64,000 nt of DNA, from NCBI GenBank assembly GCA_944990035.1, contig CALYLX010000126.1, positions 2,542,001-2,606,000 of the forward strand, given 5' to 3'. A program made the translations under genes and the position numbers. How positions within the stretch are numbered: the stretch's first letter is position 1; every line of letters begins with the position of its first letter. The DNA comes from Clitopilus passeckerianus. Taxonomy: Eukaryota; Basidiomycota; Agaricomycetes; Agaricales; Entolomataceae. Below, one piece after another: positions 25,215 to 36,981 of this stretch. The notes beneath the pieces are model-generated. The model was given only the letters and a program-made list of their open reading frames with translations. It made no database searches and was not told where the DNA came from.

Positions 25215-25227
25215 GGGGGGGGGGGGG
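25215..25227 (+). repeat. 13-base poly-G run
   Basis: Thirteen consecutive G between the two duplicated NACHT N-terminal exons. It is the second long G/C homopolymer in the NACHT-rich part of the window. Confidence 0.9.
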
Positions 25228-25366
25228 ATTGGTTAGCTAAACTCCCGCATAGGAGAACCCCCCTCTTTACAAGTTCTTGGTACTGTAAGTATGAGCTCGA
25301 CCAACACACTGCAATTGACAAGCTTATGGAGAATTCCCCTCCGCTTTTACGCCCCACAATTCCCTC

Positions 25367-27320
25367 ATGCCTATTTTGAACACGCACAGGGTCATACCAT
25401 TCTCAATTGTCAATTCTCAGAGACACAGACGTATACCGAAATACACGTAGATCATCGTGTCCGTTCAGAAATTGCCCTCCGGTAAAGTTACGTGCCAGGG
25501 CCAGTGGTGTGATTACATAATTCAACATCCTTTGATGTGGCAGCACTGAAAGTTCTTCGGAAGTATGCCATTCCTCCTGCCTCTATGATTCAAGCGAACG
25601 TTGCGAACCACCACGGTGCTACCCTAACACACGTACCGAAGTACTAGGAAAGATAGAACGTTGGGGAAAACATGCTCGTCCGCAAGCATGCTTGTGGGTT
25701 TGGGGTCCCGCTGGAGTCAGCAAGTCGGCCATAGTACAGACCCTGGCCGAGAAATGGCGAAAGCAAAGCCTCCTCGCAGCTTCGTTCTTTCTCTCGCGAA
25801 CATCGAGTGGTCGCAATGAGACAAAGGCGGTTATTACCACCCTGACCTATCAACTCGCGTCCTGGTATCCGCCAGCCAGGTCACACATTGAACAAGCCAT
25901 TCTCGATGACTCGTTCATCTTCTCCAAATCCTTGGCCTCGCAGATGGAACAACTCGTTGTTCAGCCTCTCCATGAGGCCTGCAGACTCGTACCTTCAATA
26001 TTCGGTAACGTCAAGGTTGTTATCGTCGACGGATTGGATGAGTGTCAGGACGTGCACGAGCAACAAGAACTGCTCTCGGTTCTCCTGGATGCCCTCTCAA
26101 ATCGTAGCCTCCCTTTGATCCTCCTCGTCACCAGCAGGCCTGAACCACAATCGCAGAAATTCTTGATAACCTTCAATGTCCTGAGAGCGTTCTCCAAATT
26201 TGCCTGGATGAAAGCTTCTCACCTTCCTCCGACATTACCTTCTTTCTACAATCCAGGTCCGACCAGCTCAAGAGGCGCCACACAGTTGTGGATGATTCCT
26301 GGCCACCGCGGGGAGCGATAGAAACGATAGTGGAGAGGGCTTCTGGACAATTCCTGTACGCGTCCGCCGTGGTGAAACACGTCTGCTCACCTCGAAGCGA
26401 CCCACAGCGACGTTTACAAGATATCATTGACGGTACCGACCTGGATGGTGAAACCCCATTTGCCGAAGTCGACGCTGTCTTCAGACACATACTTCAGTCC
26501 GTCGATGCAAGGTCCATCGATATCATAATGGACATCCTGGCTTGGCTCATGGCTCACGAATCAGACAGCCAAAACGACGGTCGCGAACCCGTGGATGCTC
26601 CCGCTCTCTCGCCCACCTGGCTCGAGCGAATGCTCCTACAGCCTGGCAGCCTCCATAAACACCTCATCTCCCTCCATTCCCTCCTCCGAATACCCCTCCG
26701 ACACCGCGTGAACGTGCCGATACGTGTCTTTCACGCGTCACTTTTCAAATCCCTCTCCCATAGCGCGAGAGCTGGCCCATTCTTCATGGACCTACGCGAG
26801 GCCTCTGGTCGGATAGTGAGGTGCTTGGCAAGACACCTCTTTATACCTAGGGGGGTGACGGCAAGTGTACCGCCGGGGCCGTGCTACGGCTTCGAGCAAA
26901 TCGAGGAAATGTTTCGATACCACCTCTACCGCTCTCGCCCATCGGAGGACTTGAGGAAACTCGTGACTGCCATGGCTGGGTTAGGCGGGCAGAGTCATAC
27001 AGCCCTCTCAATTATGAAGGTTGTCCCCAATCATCCAGGACCCAACGTTGTCACGTTCGGCACTTTCATCTGCGATACAAAAGCGGCGATGCTAAACTTT
27101 CTTGAGGTTTGTTTTTGCTCATGCAGCGTCCATAACATCGATGCTCAACCACATCCCGGAATGGCAGAAGTGCAACAATGGATGTGAAAACTCGAATTTC
27201 CGCCAGTTTCTCGCTCGAAGTCAATTGAGGCTGATGCGCTTTTGGAATAACTTCGTGGCTGCCTCTTGTGGCAGGCAGAGTTGCTCATGCTGCAAGCCTC
27301 CATCGTCGTTTTCAATGTGA
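25367..27320 (+). pseudogene. NACHT NTPase 2, decayed
   Basis: Recognisable from the N-terminal exon through ALKVLRKYAIPPA, the linker CEPPRCYPNTR, NACHT core (VVIVDGLDEC, LLVTSRPEP), ASGQFLYASAVVKHV, FHASLFKSL and the end CDTKAAMLNFLE, then a last exon KCNNGCENSNF ending at 27320. Damage seen directly: a one-base loss in the N-terminal exon near 25376; a frame change near 25580 between PPA and LYDSSERC; a frame change near 26148 just after TSRPEP; and a Walker A loop that reads GPAGVSKS, with Ser replacing the invariant Gly before Lys. Several independent hits make real decay more likely than sequencing error. Layout otherwise equals NACHT 1 and 4. Confidence 0.85.
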
Positions 27321-28902
27321 TCAGGGGCCGGCTTTAGCAACATCATTCGGATCCATTCCTATGGTCGATGCTCCAGTGTGATAAATCTGGCACGCAAATA
27401 TGCCACCACATTATTGGAACCCAGCCTATGAGATGTCCAGAGGCATTATTGACTTATTTTTCCCGGCATACTTATCCTGATTTCCGCCAATCTAAGCGCC
27501 GTCTTCGCTTTTTTAGATAGCCTGTTTCTGTACAATGTGGTTCTCTGGTTTTGTATTCATGTAAATCTATCATAACATTGTCTGCTTAAGCTCTGTTGAG
27601 ATTCGTTACCTATTATGGGGAAATTGCAGGAAATAATGGGACTGCAGCACTCCCCGTCAACCGTGGCAGAAGGACGCTGCCAAAGTCCATCAGGGCGCCC
27701 CCGACGTGAATAATTTATCAAAAGGCATATTGCTTACATATAGGGCGGCGCTACCAGTACTGCTTCTGATAACGGAGGGCCTCAACCACCAATGGTTGGC
27801 ACATTGTCCACGCACGCAATATCAGTTATTATAAGTAATAATATAACCCCTGAGCCATCGATCAATTAGAGGACTACAAACCGGGAATCCGCCCGTCGGT
27901 AGCCGACCTACGCACACTCCGTAAGTACGGTTATTTTGCGGTTTTATGAGAACAGGGAGACCCAACTGGAAAGAGGTAGTATACACCTTGATTTACACAT
28001 ATGAGCCTCAAAAACTGAGTACTGAGGCCCAACTGTAGCAAGCGGGAAATTGGCCTCGATCAAATTTCTGCCATGTACATACTTACCACATTAGGCAATG
28101 GGAGCTTTTACATGGCGAAAACACAGCCTCCTTGGTCTCCTCGGTCTTGGCATCAGAACGTGGGAACCTTCGGGATGACCGTATCAGGTAACTTGAGTTG
28201 AAACAACTTGACATCGACCAGACATCGACAAATGACGGGACCTCCATTCATTTGTGCGACCGTCTTTCATCCTCTTCCTACCGCAGCCTACGGGCGGAAA
28301 GGCTAGGATGCCCAATGAAATCCAAGGGTAAGCCAGCGTCTCTGCCGAGCCCGCGAAAGGAAGGCTCCTAGAATATCCCCAACCATTGCATCGATGAGGA
28401 AACCCTTTTGTCCTCTTGCCCGTGGGGCTTCTTTCTTTGTACATCATTATGCACCGTTCACTTCATTGCAGTGAATTAACAAAATGACTCTTCAACCGAC
28501 CCGCATCCTGTCCAATCGCCCTCCTGGAAGAGCCATTCACGGACGGCATTGGTCACAACCGACAAATGACTGCTATATATCAGCATGGCCATGCCCACCG
28601 CACAGGTTTACCACTTCTCGTCAAGCTTTGTCAGGTCCTTGAACAATTGCCTTTTTTCTCTTCGAGACCTCAAAGCTTCTAGCTGCTACATGCTGAGCGT
28701 ATCGACGATAGCCTCTGTGCAGTTCAAGGCCTCCACGGGCTTATGTGAAGGGTGGCCTTCCATCGGGGCTGATACACACTTTGGTACTACACCAACGGCA
28801 AAAGGCTCCAGTCCTCTCGGACTTAGTTGCTGCGACAATAAACATGACATGGGCCATTGGGTTACTCTTTCTCATTGTAAGTCCTTGCATGCTATTGGCC
28901 TC
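27321..28902. other. Long intergenic stretch without a supported gene
   Basis: About 1.6 kb. Short open frames on both strands (28184-28447 minus, 28585-28911 plus) lack motifs and splice context. I see no terminal inverted repeats. Confidence 0.35.
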
Positions 28903-29193
28903 TCAGGCTAACAGTTTTTGCACTGGCAGTGATCCGACTACTTCAGCTCCTTCCATGGTATTTAAGGAGAGCTCTACAGGGTTCATGCAGAACCCAATCG
29001 CACCAATCCCCTTGACGTCCTGGAAAATCACCTCTCTATCAGTGAAAGGTTCTCCACGAACAAGAGCGCTGCTGCCCTGCGAATATAGACCTGGTTGTCC
29101 GGCATCGTCTTTCCAAAATTGCGTTGTATCGAGCGCATTCTGGATCGAAAACTCTCGAAGTATCTCATTACGGTGCGAATTTACAAACCCCAA
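28903..29193 (-). other. Protein-like fragment of unknown family
   Basis: The minus strand reads ALDTTQFWKDDAGQPGLYS, then GEPFTDREVIFQDVKGIGA and FCMNPVELSLNTMEGAEVV, with a composition typical of a real globular protein. The frame has no ATG (it opens after a stop at TTG). It is followed by a possible splice site near 28900, so it would be an internal exon. A second protein-like minus piece (DPYWRLSDGTVGPEVGGEV) lies at 29744-29947 and may belong to the same decayed gene. I do not recognise the family. Confidence 0.3.
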
Positions 29194-30266
29194 TTACTAT
29201 CATCAGCACGTGCGCTCATCCCCTACTTTACAGTATTTCTCTGCCCAAAGGACACTCTGGCTTTCATTTCCCAAACGTCGTCTAAGTTAGTTTCCTTTGA
29301 TGCCACCCAGGACCTCATGCCCTCAGCAAAACAGATCAGATACGATACCCTATCCTCCTCTCTTCTGTGGCTACTATTTTCTCACCCGTCGCCTCCAACT
29401 TCATCCGCCCCCGCCCCGTTCAATGCGCGATGGTCCTGCTTCGCCCTGTTCTTCATCGCCCTCAATTTGGTCCGACCCAATGAATTGATCTCAAGAGGCC
29501 GTCAGAAGAAACCTAACACATTCCCCATCTTTTTGCAATCATTGCTGCAACCTACCCCTCCAATCCTATTGGCCAACAGATCCTTCATGCTCCACCGTTC
29601 ACCGTTTTGGGCGTGCGTAACAGCATGTCAAAGGTGACTAGGCGACCAACTAATGAGCCCTCTCAAGATATGCGCAATAAGCCTGGGCATTGAATGCGAT
29701 CAGGCGTCGCAGTAAGAATGAGTGGATTCCTTATTTACTGTCATCATGCTGACTGTGTGACCATCTCAGGGAAAGGATTTGTTCTTTTGCACGACATTGG
29801 GGCGCTTCGATAAGTTTGGACGAGGTGCTTCATAAGCACGATGGCTGCATTCGCTCTACGCATCACTTCACCCCCTACTTCAGGTCCAACAGTCCCATCG
29901 GAGAGACGCCAGTATGGATCAATTTCAGCTTTTCTTTGCATCCTCACGGATGTGTATCAACGGTTAGGACCGTCGTTCTTGCATTACTCGAGCCAGATTA
30001 TGACTCGGGTACACCGTTCAAAGCTTTGCTCGTCTCACTGGGATACTCCTTTCGCCGGCCACACTTTTGCCCCCTCCAAGGACCCGAGCATTCCACAGGC
30101 TCCTGGATATCTCTCGACTTTTAGCCACTTGGCTCGTGACATGAATCATCTCCATTCGGTCTGATACATGTGACGCGAGGAAAACAGACACTCACCACTG
30201 CCCCGGTCGCCAAAGATTTGGTCCTGTTGTCGGATTCAATCTATACTCGTCGAGGCGCAGGTTCGT
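29194..30266. other. Intergenic stretch upstream of NACHT gene 4
   Basis: About 1.07 kb. Apart from the protein-like minus piece at 29744-29947 nothing is supported. The right part presumably holds the NACHT 4 promoter. Confidence 0.35.
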
Positions 30267-32235
30267 ATGGCCTTCACTACGCAAATATTCAGCGAATGCC
30301 ATATCACCAACCCGTCAATATCCTCCCAAACGCGTATCGTGAATGCCCGATTGGGCACCGAATCTGGGACCACAGAATTAGGTACGAGTGCTTCTTACCA
30401 TGAGCTAGTCGTATAGACTTACGTCTTCTCTAGCACTTTCTATCCTTCAAGAACACACGATTGTCGGCGCTCTATACAACTCTCGCACACGTTCAAATGC
30501 TGCAAAGTGTCATCCGAAGACCCGCCGGATTATCCTCGATGACCTCCGACGATGGGCGCAACGGGAGATGCTGAAAAGCCAGCATTCGCTTATGTGGCTT
30601 CATGGGCCTGGAGGATCTGGAAAATCAACGATAGCGCAGACGCTCGCGGAGATATGGGAACAGGAGGGATGCCTAGCAGGCACTTACTACTTCTCCCGTG
30701 GAATAAGCGCTCAAGAGGCAGCCGTGGCGCCAACCATTGCCTATCAGCTTGTTCAGGCCTTTCCTGGCCTGGGATATCTTGTGGTACAAGCCATCAAGAA
30801 AGACCCCGTGGTTTTCGACAAGTCTCTGACTGCCCAGTTGCACCATCTCATTATTCAGCCGCTTAAGGCCCTCACCGGCCAGCCAGGTGCCAATTCACCT
30901 CCACCTCCCACGAAGATCGTCATTATAGACGGCTTGGACGAATGTTATGGAATCGAGAACCAGCAAGAAGTTGTACGGGAAATCGTCTACATGCTTCAAA
31001 ACTATTCCCTTCCCCTCATTTTTGTCCTCACCAGCCGGCCTGAGCAACATATCCGAGGCATCGTAGCCAAAATGGCATTGGTCAAACAGATTGACCTACG
31101 CAGGAATACCTTAGCACTCAATGACATCAGAACCTTTCTCACCTCGGAATTCGAAGAGGCCAGAGAACGCAACGGGTGGTCCGTACCAGCATCCTGGCCG
31201 CCAGAGGACGCTATTCAGCAGATTGTCAAGAAGTCTGGCGGATATTTCATCTATGCCTCCATAGCTGTGAAGTACATCTGCTGCCCGCTTAGCGATCCGC
31301 GGCATCGACTTGATGTGATCCTGGGCACTCAGAGGTGCCACGAGGATAACCCTTTTGCGGACCTCGACCCACTCTATACATGCATTCTCCAAGCCGTCAA
31401 ACCTCCAACCCGCGACATCGTAGTAGATGTTCTGGCCTGGCTATTTATCGACAATGCCCAGAGGTCACCGAACACGCGGATTGAGTGTGGGGAAAATCAC
31501 GTCGATTTAGCCGTTTCTCCCCTTCAATTGGAGATCGTCCTCGGTCTGTCACCAGGAAGTCTGTATAGACACCTGGTCGGTACTCATTCACTGTTAGACA
31601 TCCCTCCAAATACTAGCAACTCTCTCCCCATCAACATTATCCACCCTTCTTTCATCGATTTTCTTGCTGATGAATCTCGATCCGGAGAATTCTTTATGAA
31701 CGAACATAAAGCGAGTGCACGAATCGCCCGGCAGCTCCTCAAACTGATAGTCAGGCAGAAGCCTGCAAATCCAGAGAGGCCCGAACAGGATCTGTCTCCA
31801 TACTTTACCTCGCTTTCCCTGGATCGCACCTTTCGATACCACCTCGAGCGAGCACAGCCTACACTTGAATTGAGGACGAGCCTTGAGGCCACTATTGGAT
31901 TACAGGCCGAAGGCTCCAGCAACGCCCACTTGGACGACCAACTGACCAGCCCTAATGCCCAGGGCCTCCATGTGTTTCATTCCTGCGACACGAAAGCATC
32001 TGTTCTGGGATTTCTCAGAGTACGTATGCTTCATACTTCTTTTCCACAACATTTGCTCAACCTCTTGCAGAGGTGCAACACAAGACCGGAACATTCAGTT
32101 GTTGAGCGATTCCTGTTTCGTACCCGCTTAGCCATGCTGAGCTTCCAGTCCAAACTGGGCAAACCATGCTGTGACGCCACGGACTGCTCTTCCGGCAAGA
32201 AGCAGTTATTCATGCTACCAAACACGCACACCTGA
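30267..32235 (+). CDS. NACHT NTPase 4 (NLR-like), intact, three exons
   Basis: Exons 30267-30381, 30434-32019 and 32071-32235 join in frame to about 621 aa. The N-terminal exon carries TRIVNARLGTESGTTEL, the divergent form of the shared short module. The second exon begins ALSILQEHTIVGALYNSRT, then AAKCHPKTR, Walker A GPGGSGKST (about residue 96), Walker B IVIIDGLDEC, VLTSRPEQHIRG, GGYFIYASIAVKYI and IHPSFIDFLADES. It ends with the block SCDTKASVLGFLR before the donor. The last exon starts Arg-Cys-Asn, as in NACHT 1. Intron phases equal those of NACHT 1 and 3. No C-terminal repeat domain is present. It is expected to be a STAND-type signalling ATPase. It is the best preserved of the short NACHT genes here. 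Confidence 0.9.
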
Positions 32236-32658
32236 TTACATCCACTGATATTTATTATGGACTCTGGCATTGTACTGAATATAACATGGACGCATCTGCA
32301 TACCAACACGTAGCTTGGTTATAACCTATACCCAAACTGGCGATACGCCATTCCCTTTGTATATTTAATGTACAACTACTTTGAAAATCTCAAGAAACTG
32401 CTTTTAGTTCTTGTCGTGGCGAGTAGGGTAAGCAGCTTCTTGAGAGTGGGTGCACTTGCGGCCTGCCTCGAGGATGATTGACGTGGTTGTAGCCACGAAC
32501 AAGAGTGAGAAGAGTACAATTATCTCGCCTATATAGGATACAAGTGTAAATGTGCAAATGAGGTTTCTCGTAATGTCTGTCTGATATGTGATGATGATAG
32601 ATACGTGTATGTTAAAGATGCAAAGATTGGTATATATATATGAAAGTCCAAGTCCAGC
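32236..32658. other. Intergenic stretch between convergent genes
   Basis: About 420 bases between the 3' ends of NACHT 4 and the membrane protein gene. On the minus strand a frame ending at 32406 reads GEIIVLFSLLFVATTTSII followed by a hydrophilic tail (HSQEAAYPTRHDKN). It could be the end of a tiny single-pass membrane protein or an alternative 3' exon, but has no supported start. Confidence 0.3.
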
Positions 32659-35600
32659 TCAAACAATCCTAAAAGGATTCCTGGACGAAACAGTGGTAAC
32701 TCCACTTGCGCCCGTAGGGTGTCTTCTAACCTCTCCAACTCCAAGTCCAACATCAATCAATGCACCTTCCCTCACACCTGTCGACGATCCAGCTGCACCA
32801 TTGACCAAAGCTGGTCTAATGCTAGCAGCATACCTCTCTGCCTCCGTCTGCTGAGGGGTTGAAGCACCAGTGGCCGTCTTGAGCAAGAAAGGCTCTCCAG
32901 TCCTGGTGCTAAATGAATTAGACAGCCTATTGGCGTCGGAAGACGTGTTCATGGAGCTGATGGTATGTTGTCGGAAAAGCGACCGGTTGATGGGTTGTCG
33001 GGGTTCAGGCATTTGTCGTACTTGCCCCGTATATTCCGAGTATAACGAATGGCCAACCGAGAGTCTGCTTTGATTTCTCGCGGCGTTCTCTCGCGCCAAA
33101 CGTTCCTTGAGGATCCTTGACTTGCCAGACTTCTTGCCACTCCTGAGAGATGGGAGGACCGAAGGAGCAACGATCGACCGGGAATCGTCGGTATACCTGG
33201 TCGTTCGGCGGTCGTAAGCGTCAATGAACTCGAGCAGTTCAGCATCAGCATCCGACTTCCTCGTCGGTGTGGTACGCATAGACCTGATGCTCTTCTCCCG
33301 CCTCTCGTGGTCCGAATACGGGTCGAAGTCGCGGTATCTCTCCTTCGTCCCAACATCTTGGTGCATTGGCAGCACCTCCCCTTGCTGTTTGGGCTTCCTG
33401 CTGAAAACAGCCAACAGCCTCTGCTTCCACGATATGTTTCCGTGTGCCTGCTGAGCGACCTTGACACCCCACCACTTCTGTGTCCTCTCCTTCCTCTTCT
33501 TCAGTGCCCTTCTCCTCCAGCACCAGACGATGGTTACGAAGATAAATGCACAGCCAAGAGCCATAAGCAGAATTTGCCACCACTCTAACTTTGCTCCAGT
33601 ATCCTTCGTGGGTTCGGTAAGGCCAGTGATAGTCGGTAGTGGTGAGGGTGTGGTCCCACTTGGGGTTGGTATATTGACAAGGTCAGAGAAGCATACACCC
33701 ATCCCGGGGATAGGTTGCGCATTAGAAGCGCACGAAGCGGCGACACAGCTACCGCCCTTCAAAACCCGGCCAGGATCTGAACATGCTAGACATTCGTTCT
33801 TCCCTGGACCAGAGCAGGACGAGCAACTTCCGTCGCAGGTCTTGCAGGAAGACGACGCATTGTCAAAATATTGGTTCTTCGAGGGACAAGCAGCCAAGCA
33901 TCTTCCGGTGCTGCTGCTAGAGCCTGACGAGGTGCCGGAGAGGATGGGTGCGGAGGAAGAGCATTTGGTGCATTGACTAAAACCGGGTCCAGAACATGTT
34001 GCGCAGTCCGGGTGACAGGCTTGACAAATTCTTGGCGTAGTGGACGAACTTGAGCTATTGCTTCCAGAGGAAGCGAAAGTTCCATCGGGACAGGTGCTGA
34101 CGCACTTTCCGTCGGTCCCAGCCAATTGACCACCGGAACAGGCGGTACAGAAGGTTGAGCTTCCGGAGCAACTCGAACAGGAGGAGTCACATTTTGTGCA
34201 GGTGACCCCATCTTGGCCAATGAATGTTCCGTCTGGGCAGGTGTCGACACATTTGCCTTGCGACAGGAACGAGCCAGGAAGACATGCAGTACATTGGACT
34301 TGGTCAACGGTGGATGCTGCATTGAACGATGAGGGGTACTGGCAGGCGACACATTTAGCTCCGCAAGCTATAATATGAATTTGTCTGTCAGCAACGCATA
34401 TAGCCACCGAAAACCGAAAATACTGACTGTCGCATTCCTTCTTCAGGTTATCTGCTACCAGGCCGCCGGTTCCTTGACAAAGACCCTGGTTATCTGCTTT
34501 CACGCAGGTTCCCTGACCGCCGCCGGTCCTAACCATAAAGCTTCCTTGAGCGCATTCGCCACAATCACCACTTCCTGGACCGGTGCATGTTTTGCAGGCG
34601 GAGTCACAGACTTGGCAGGTGGAGGAACCTTGAGGGGCAAAGGACCCGTCAGGGCATAAAGATCCACTAGAGGTCGATTGTGGAAGTGCATTGCAACGTG
34701 TTTGGTCGTTAGGAGAGAGCGTGAATCCCTGCTTGCAAGCGAGGCATTGGCCAGTAGTCGAGGAGCAGGTCAAGCAGTTCAGGTTGCAGACTAGAATGAA
34801 GGGGGTCAGAGGTGGGAATATACGCGAAAATATGACGAACAGTACCTTTGCAATCGCCAGTGGAAGTCTGGAAAAAGCCATCTGCGCACTTGCTACATTG
34901 CTTTCCATCGTCTCCTTGTGTCCATCCTGCGTTACATTGGCACTGTCCGTCGCTGCTACATTTGCCGTTAAGGCAGTTGCATTTGTCTGGTTCCTCGTTG
35001 CTTTGGGTCCTGCTCAGACACCTGCCGCTGCCGTTGATTCCATCATCACATTTTGAACAGTCACTTGGACATGCAGAACAACTGGCCCCAAAGAACCCGG
35101 ACGCGCAGGTTTCGCACGAAGGGCCAGTGAAGTTAGGTTTGCAGGAGCAGCTACCCGAAGCGGAGCATATGCCTCCGTTAGGTGAGCAGGAGGGGGAACA
35201 GAGCGTTGATTGAATGTCGAGCAGGGAGAGTGAGGGGGAGAGGGCAGGAATTTGAGAGATATCAGGTATTGACTCCCAAACAACCGTCCGTTGGCTTGAC
35301 TGAGAGGAGGACAACGCTACCCAAATATTGGATCCAAGGTACAGCGACTTTGCTGATATGGAAGATGATGAATTCGTGGAAGAAGTTGGCAATTGCGTGA
35401 ATGCAGCTTGGCCTGAGTAAAGCTTATCTGAATAGATAGCTAGTCCGGGTGACAAGTTCAGCGACAGCGGGAGGGACGCCTGTCCGTTTGTGGCATTGTC
35501 AAAACCCGGCGATGGCTGTAGTGTGGCACTTGAGCTCGTGAGCATACTATGCAAAAGTTGTGGGTTTGTTGAGCTCGTATATTGGCCGGGGAGCAGTTGG

Positions 35601-35825
35601 AGAGAAGTTGGCGCATTGTTTGCGCTAAGTTTCGCGCCTAGGGTGATGTTTGAATAGCCTTGAAGGCATTGGCCTGCAATGCAGACGACAGTGGGTTGCT
35701 GCAAGGATGTTTGGGCTAAAACAACGCGTATGAGCCTTCATTGTCCACGCTTCAAGATGATACCACGCACCAAAAGAGACGCCCAAAGTCGTTAAAATCA
35801 GTCCAAAAGCTCGTAAACCCATCAT
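32659..35825 (-). CDS. Cysteine-rich (EGF/furin-like) single-pass membrane protein
   Basis: Five exons (35771-35825, 34846-35715, 34428-34790, 34368-flanked 32659-34367, four GT-AG introns) join to about 998 aa. A signal peptide (MMGLRAFGLILTTLGVSF) leads into a Ser/Asn-rich ectodomain, then roughly residues 200-660 of repeated Cys modules. These include EGF-like units (CSPSCSPNGGICSASGSC, CNCLNGKCSSDGQCQCNAG) and furin/TNFR-like units (CTKCDSSCSSCSG). One transmembrane helix (WWQILLMALGCAFIFVTIV, about residues 689-712) is followed by a basic stop-transfer CWRRRALKKRKER and a cytoplasmic tail of about 280 residues rich in Ser/Arg. The architecture is that of a growth-factor-receptor-domain protein of basidiomycetes: receptor-like but without a kinase. 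Ligand and role unknown. No lesions seen. Confidence 0.88.
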
Positions 35826-36557
35826 CTTCGCCGACCAGTCAACGAAATCGAAAGAAAAGAATGACTATGAAAATGCAAGAAAAATGGGAACTGAAAAAGG
35901 CGGCGAGAAATGGGATGTCCAGCCCAGCCGTGCAGAGTCGTTAAGAGAAACAAAAGGCAGAACCCCGGTAGCCTTGGTTTTCGAGTTCATTGTTCTTGCA
36001 AAATGGAAGTCTTTGTTGTCTTCCCGATTTGGAACAACACAAGCCGATATGGCGGATCGGCTTTCGGAGTTCTCAGGCTGGGCCAGAAAGTACACTATAA
36101 ATCCCTCAACGCTTCAAAGCACCTGTACTTTGCCTGTAAATAATTTTAGGAAGATAGAAGATTGAACTTGATGTATAAAAATTCAGGGTGCACACCGTAC
36201 ACCCGTTGATGGTACACTACTGTAACTATTAACTCGGTTGGTGAGTACATTCTATACGAATGATTTCTACTTATAGATCACAAACGATTATACTAGGAGC
36301 TGAAGTCGGAAATTACAAAAGAGTGGTACGCCAAAATTTCAAAGGTTTGGCAAATAAACGTGCAGTAAAAAGTAGATGTTAGATAGGAATAAGATACGTA
36401 TGCTTGAGACTGACGAGCGACAACAATGAAAGACTCAGGTGCAAAAGGGAACGATTTCGAGAAGGAATTTTCAGGTTAGGGTCCTCTTCACCAGTTTGAG
36501 GAGCCTCGGGCTTTAAGGGCGTCTGTGAGATATTGATCCTATAGAGAGCAGTGTTAC
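35826..36557. other. Promoter side of the membrane protein gene
   Basis: About 730 bases. Plus-strand open frames here lack motifs. A TATA-like ATTTATAGTG lies near 36090-36105 on the minus strand. The right end abuts the displaced 3' end of NACHT gene 3. Confidence 0.35.
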
Positions 36558-36633
36558 TCACGTCTTTCTTCGGTGATGTCGGGAACAGTGACTGCTCGTA
36601 CACACCGCAGATGATAGGAAGACGTTCAGGAAG
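36558..36633 (-). pseudogene. Displaced 3' end of NACHT gene 3's last exon
   Basis: Reading the minus strand leftwards from the target duplication (36626-36633), the frame continues LNVFLSSAVCTSSHCSRHH and stops at 36558. If the transposon and one target copy are removed, this follows directly on ...KLLPHF of NACHT gene 3. The result resembles the end of NACHT 1 (KLLPFHLEVISSSL...CSRHLR). This is therefore the part of the exon cut off by the insertion. Confidence 0.8.
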
Positions 36634-36937
36634 GGCACTTTAACTATGGCTGGGGGCCCGCGAGACTTAATTTATTAATTTAAGTCTACTTACTCTTTTG
36701 AGTAACTTTAAGTCCTCGTGTTCCGGCTAACTATTAATGTTCCGGCTAACTACTAATTTAGGCAATGAGGAGGCGGCCATCTGTCGGCACTTTAACTATG
36801 GCTGGGGGCCCGCGAGACTTAATTTATTAATTTAAGTCTACTTACTCTTTTGAGTAACTTTAAGTCCTCGTGTTCCGGCTAACTATTAATGTTCCGGCTA
36901 ACTACTAATTTAGGCAATGAGGAGGCGGCCATCTGTC
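36634..36937 (+). repeat. 152-bp tandem duplication of the 5' transposon end
   Basis: 36634-36785 and 36786-36937 are direct copies, each starting GGCACTTTAACTATGG and ending GGCGGCCATCTGTC. The duplicated unit holds the whole terminal inverted repeat and the adjacent GACTTAA...TTAAGTC inverted repeat. Copy 1 has only one unit. Confidence 0.93.
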
Positions 36938-36981
36938 AACGACGACCAGCTCACGACAACCAACAATCAGCACGTCCTCTT

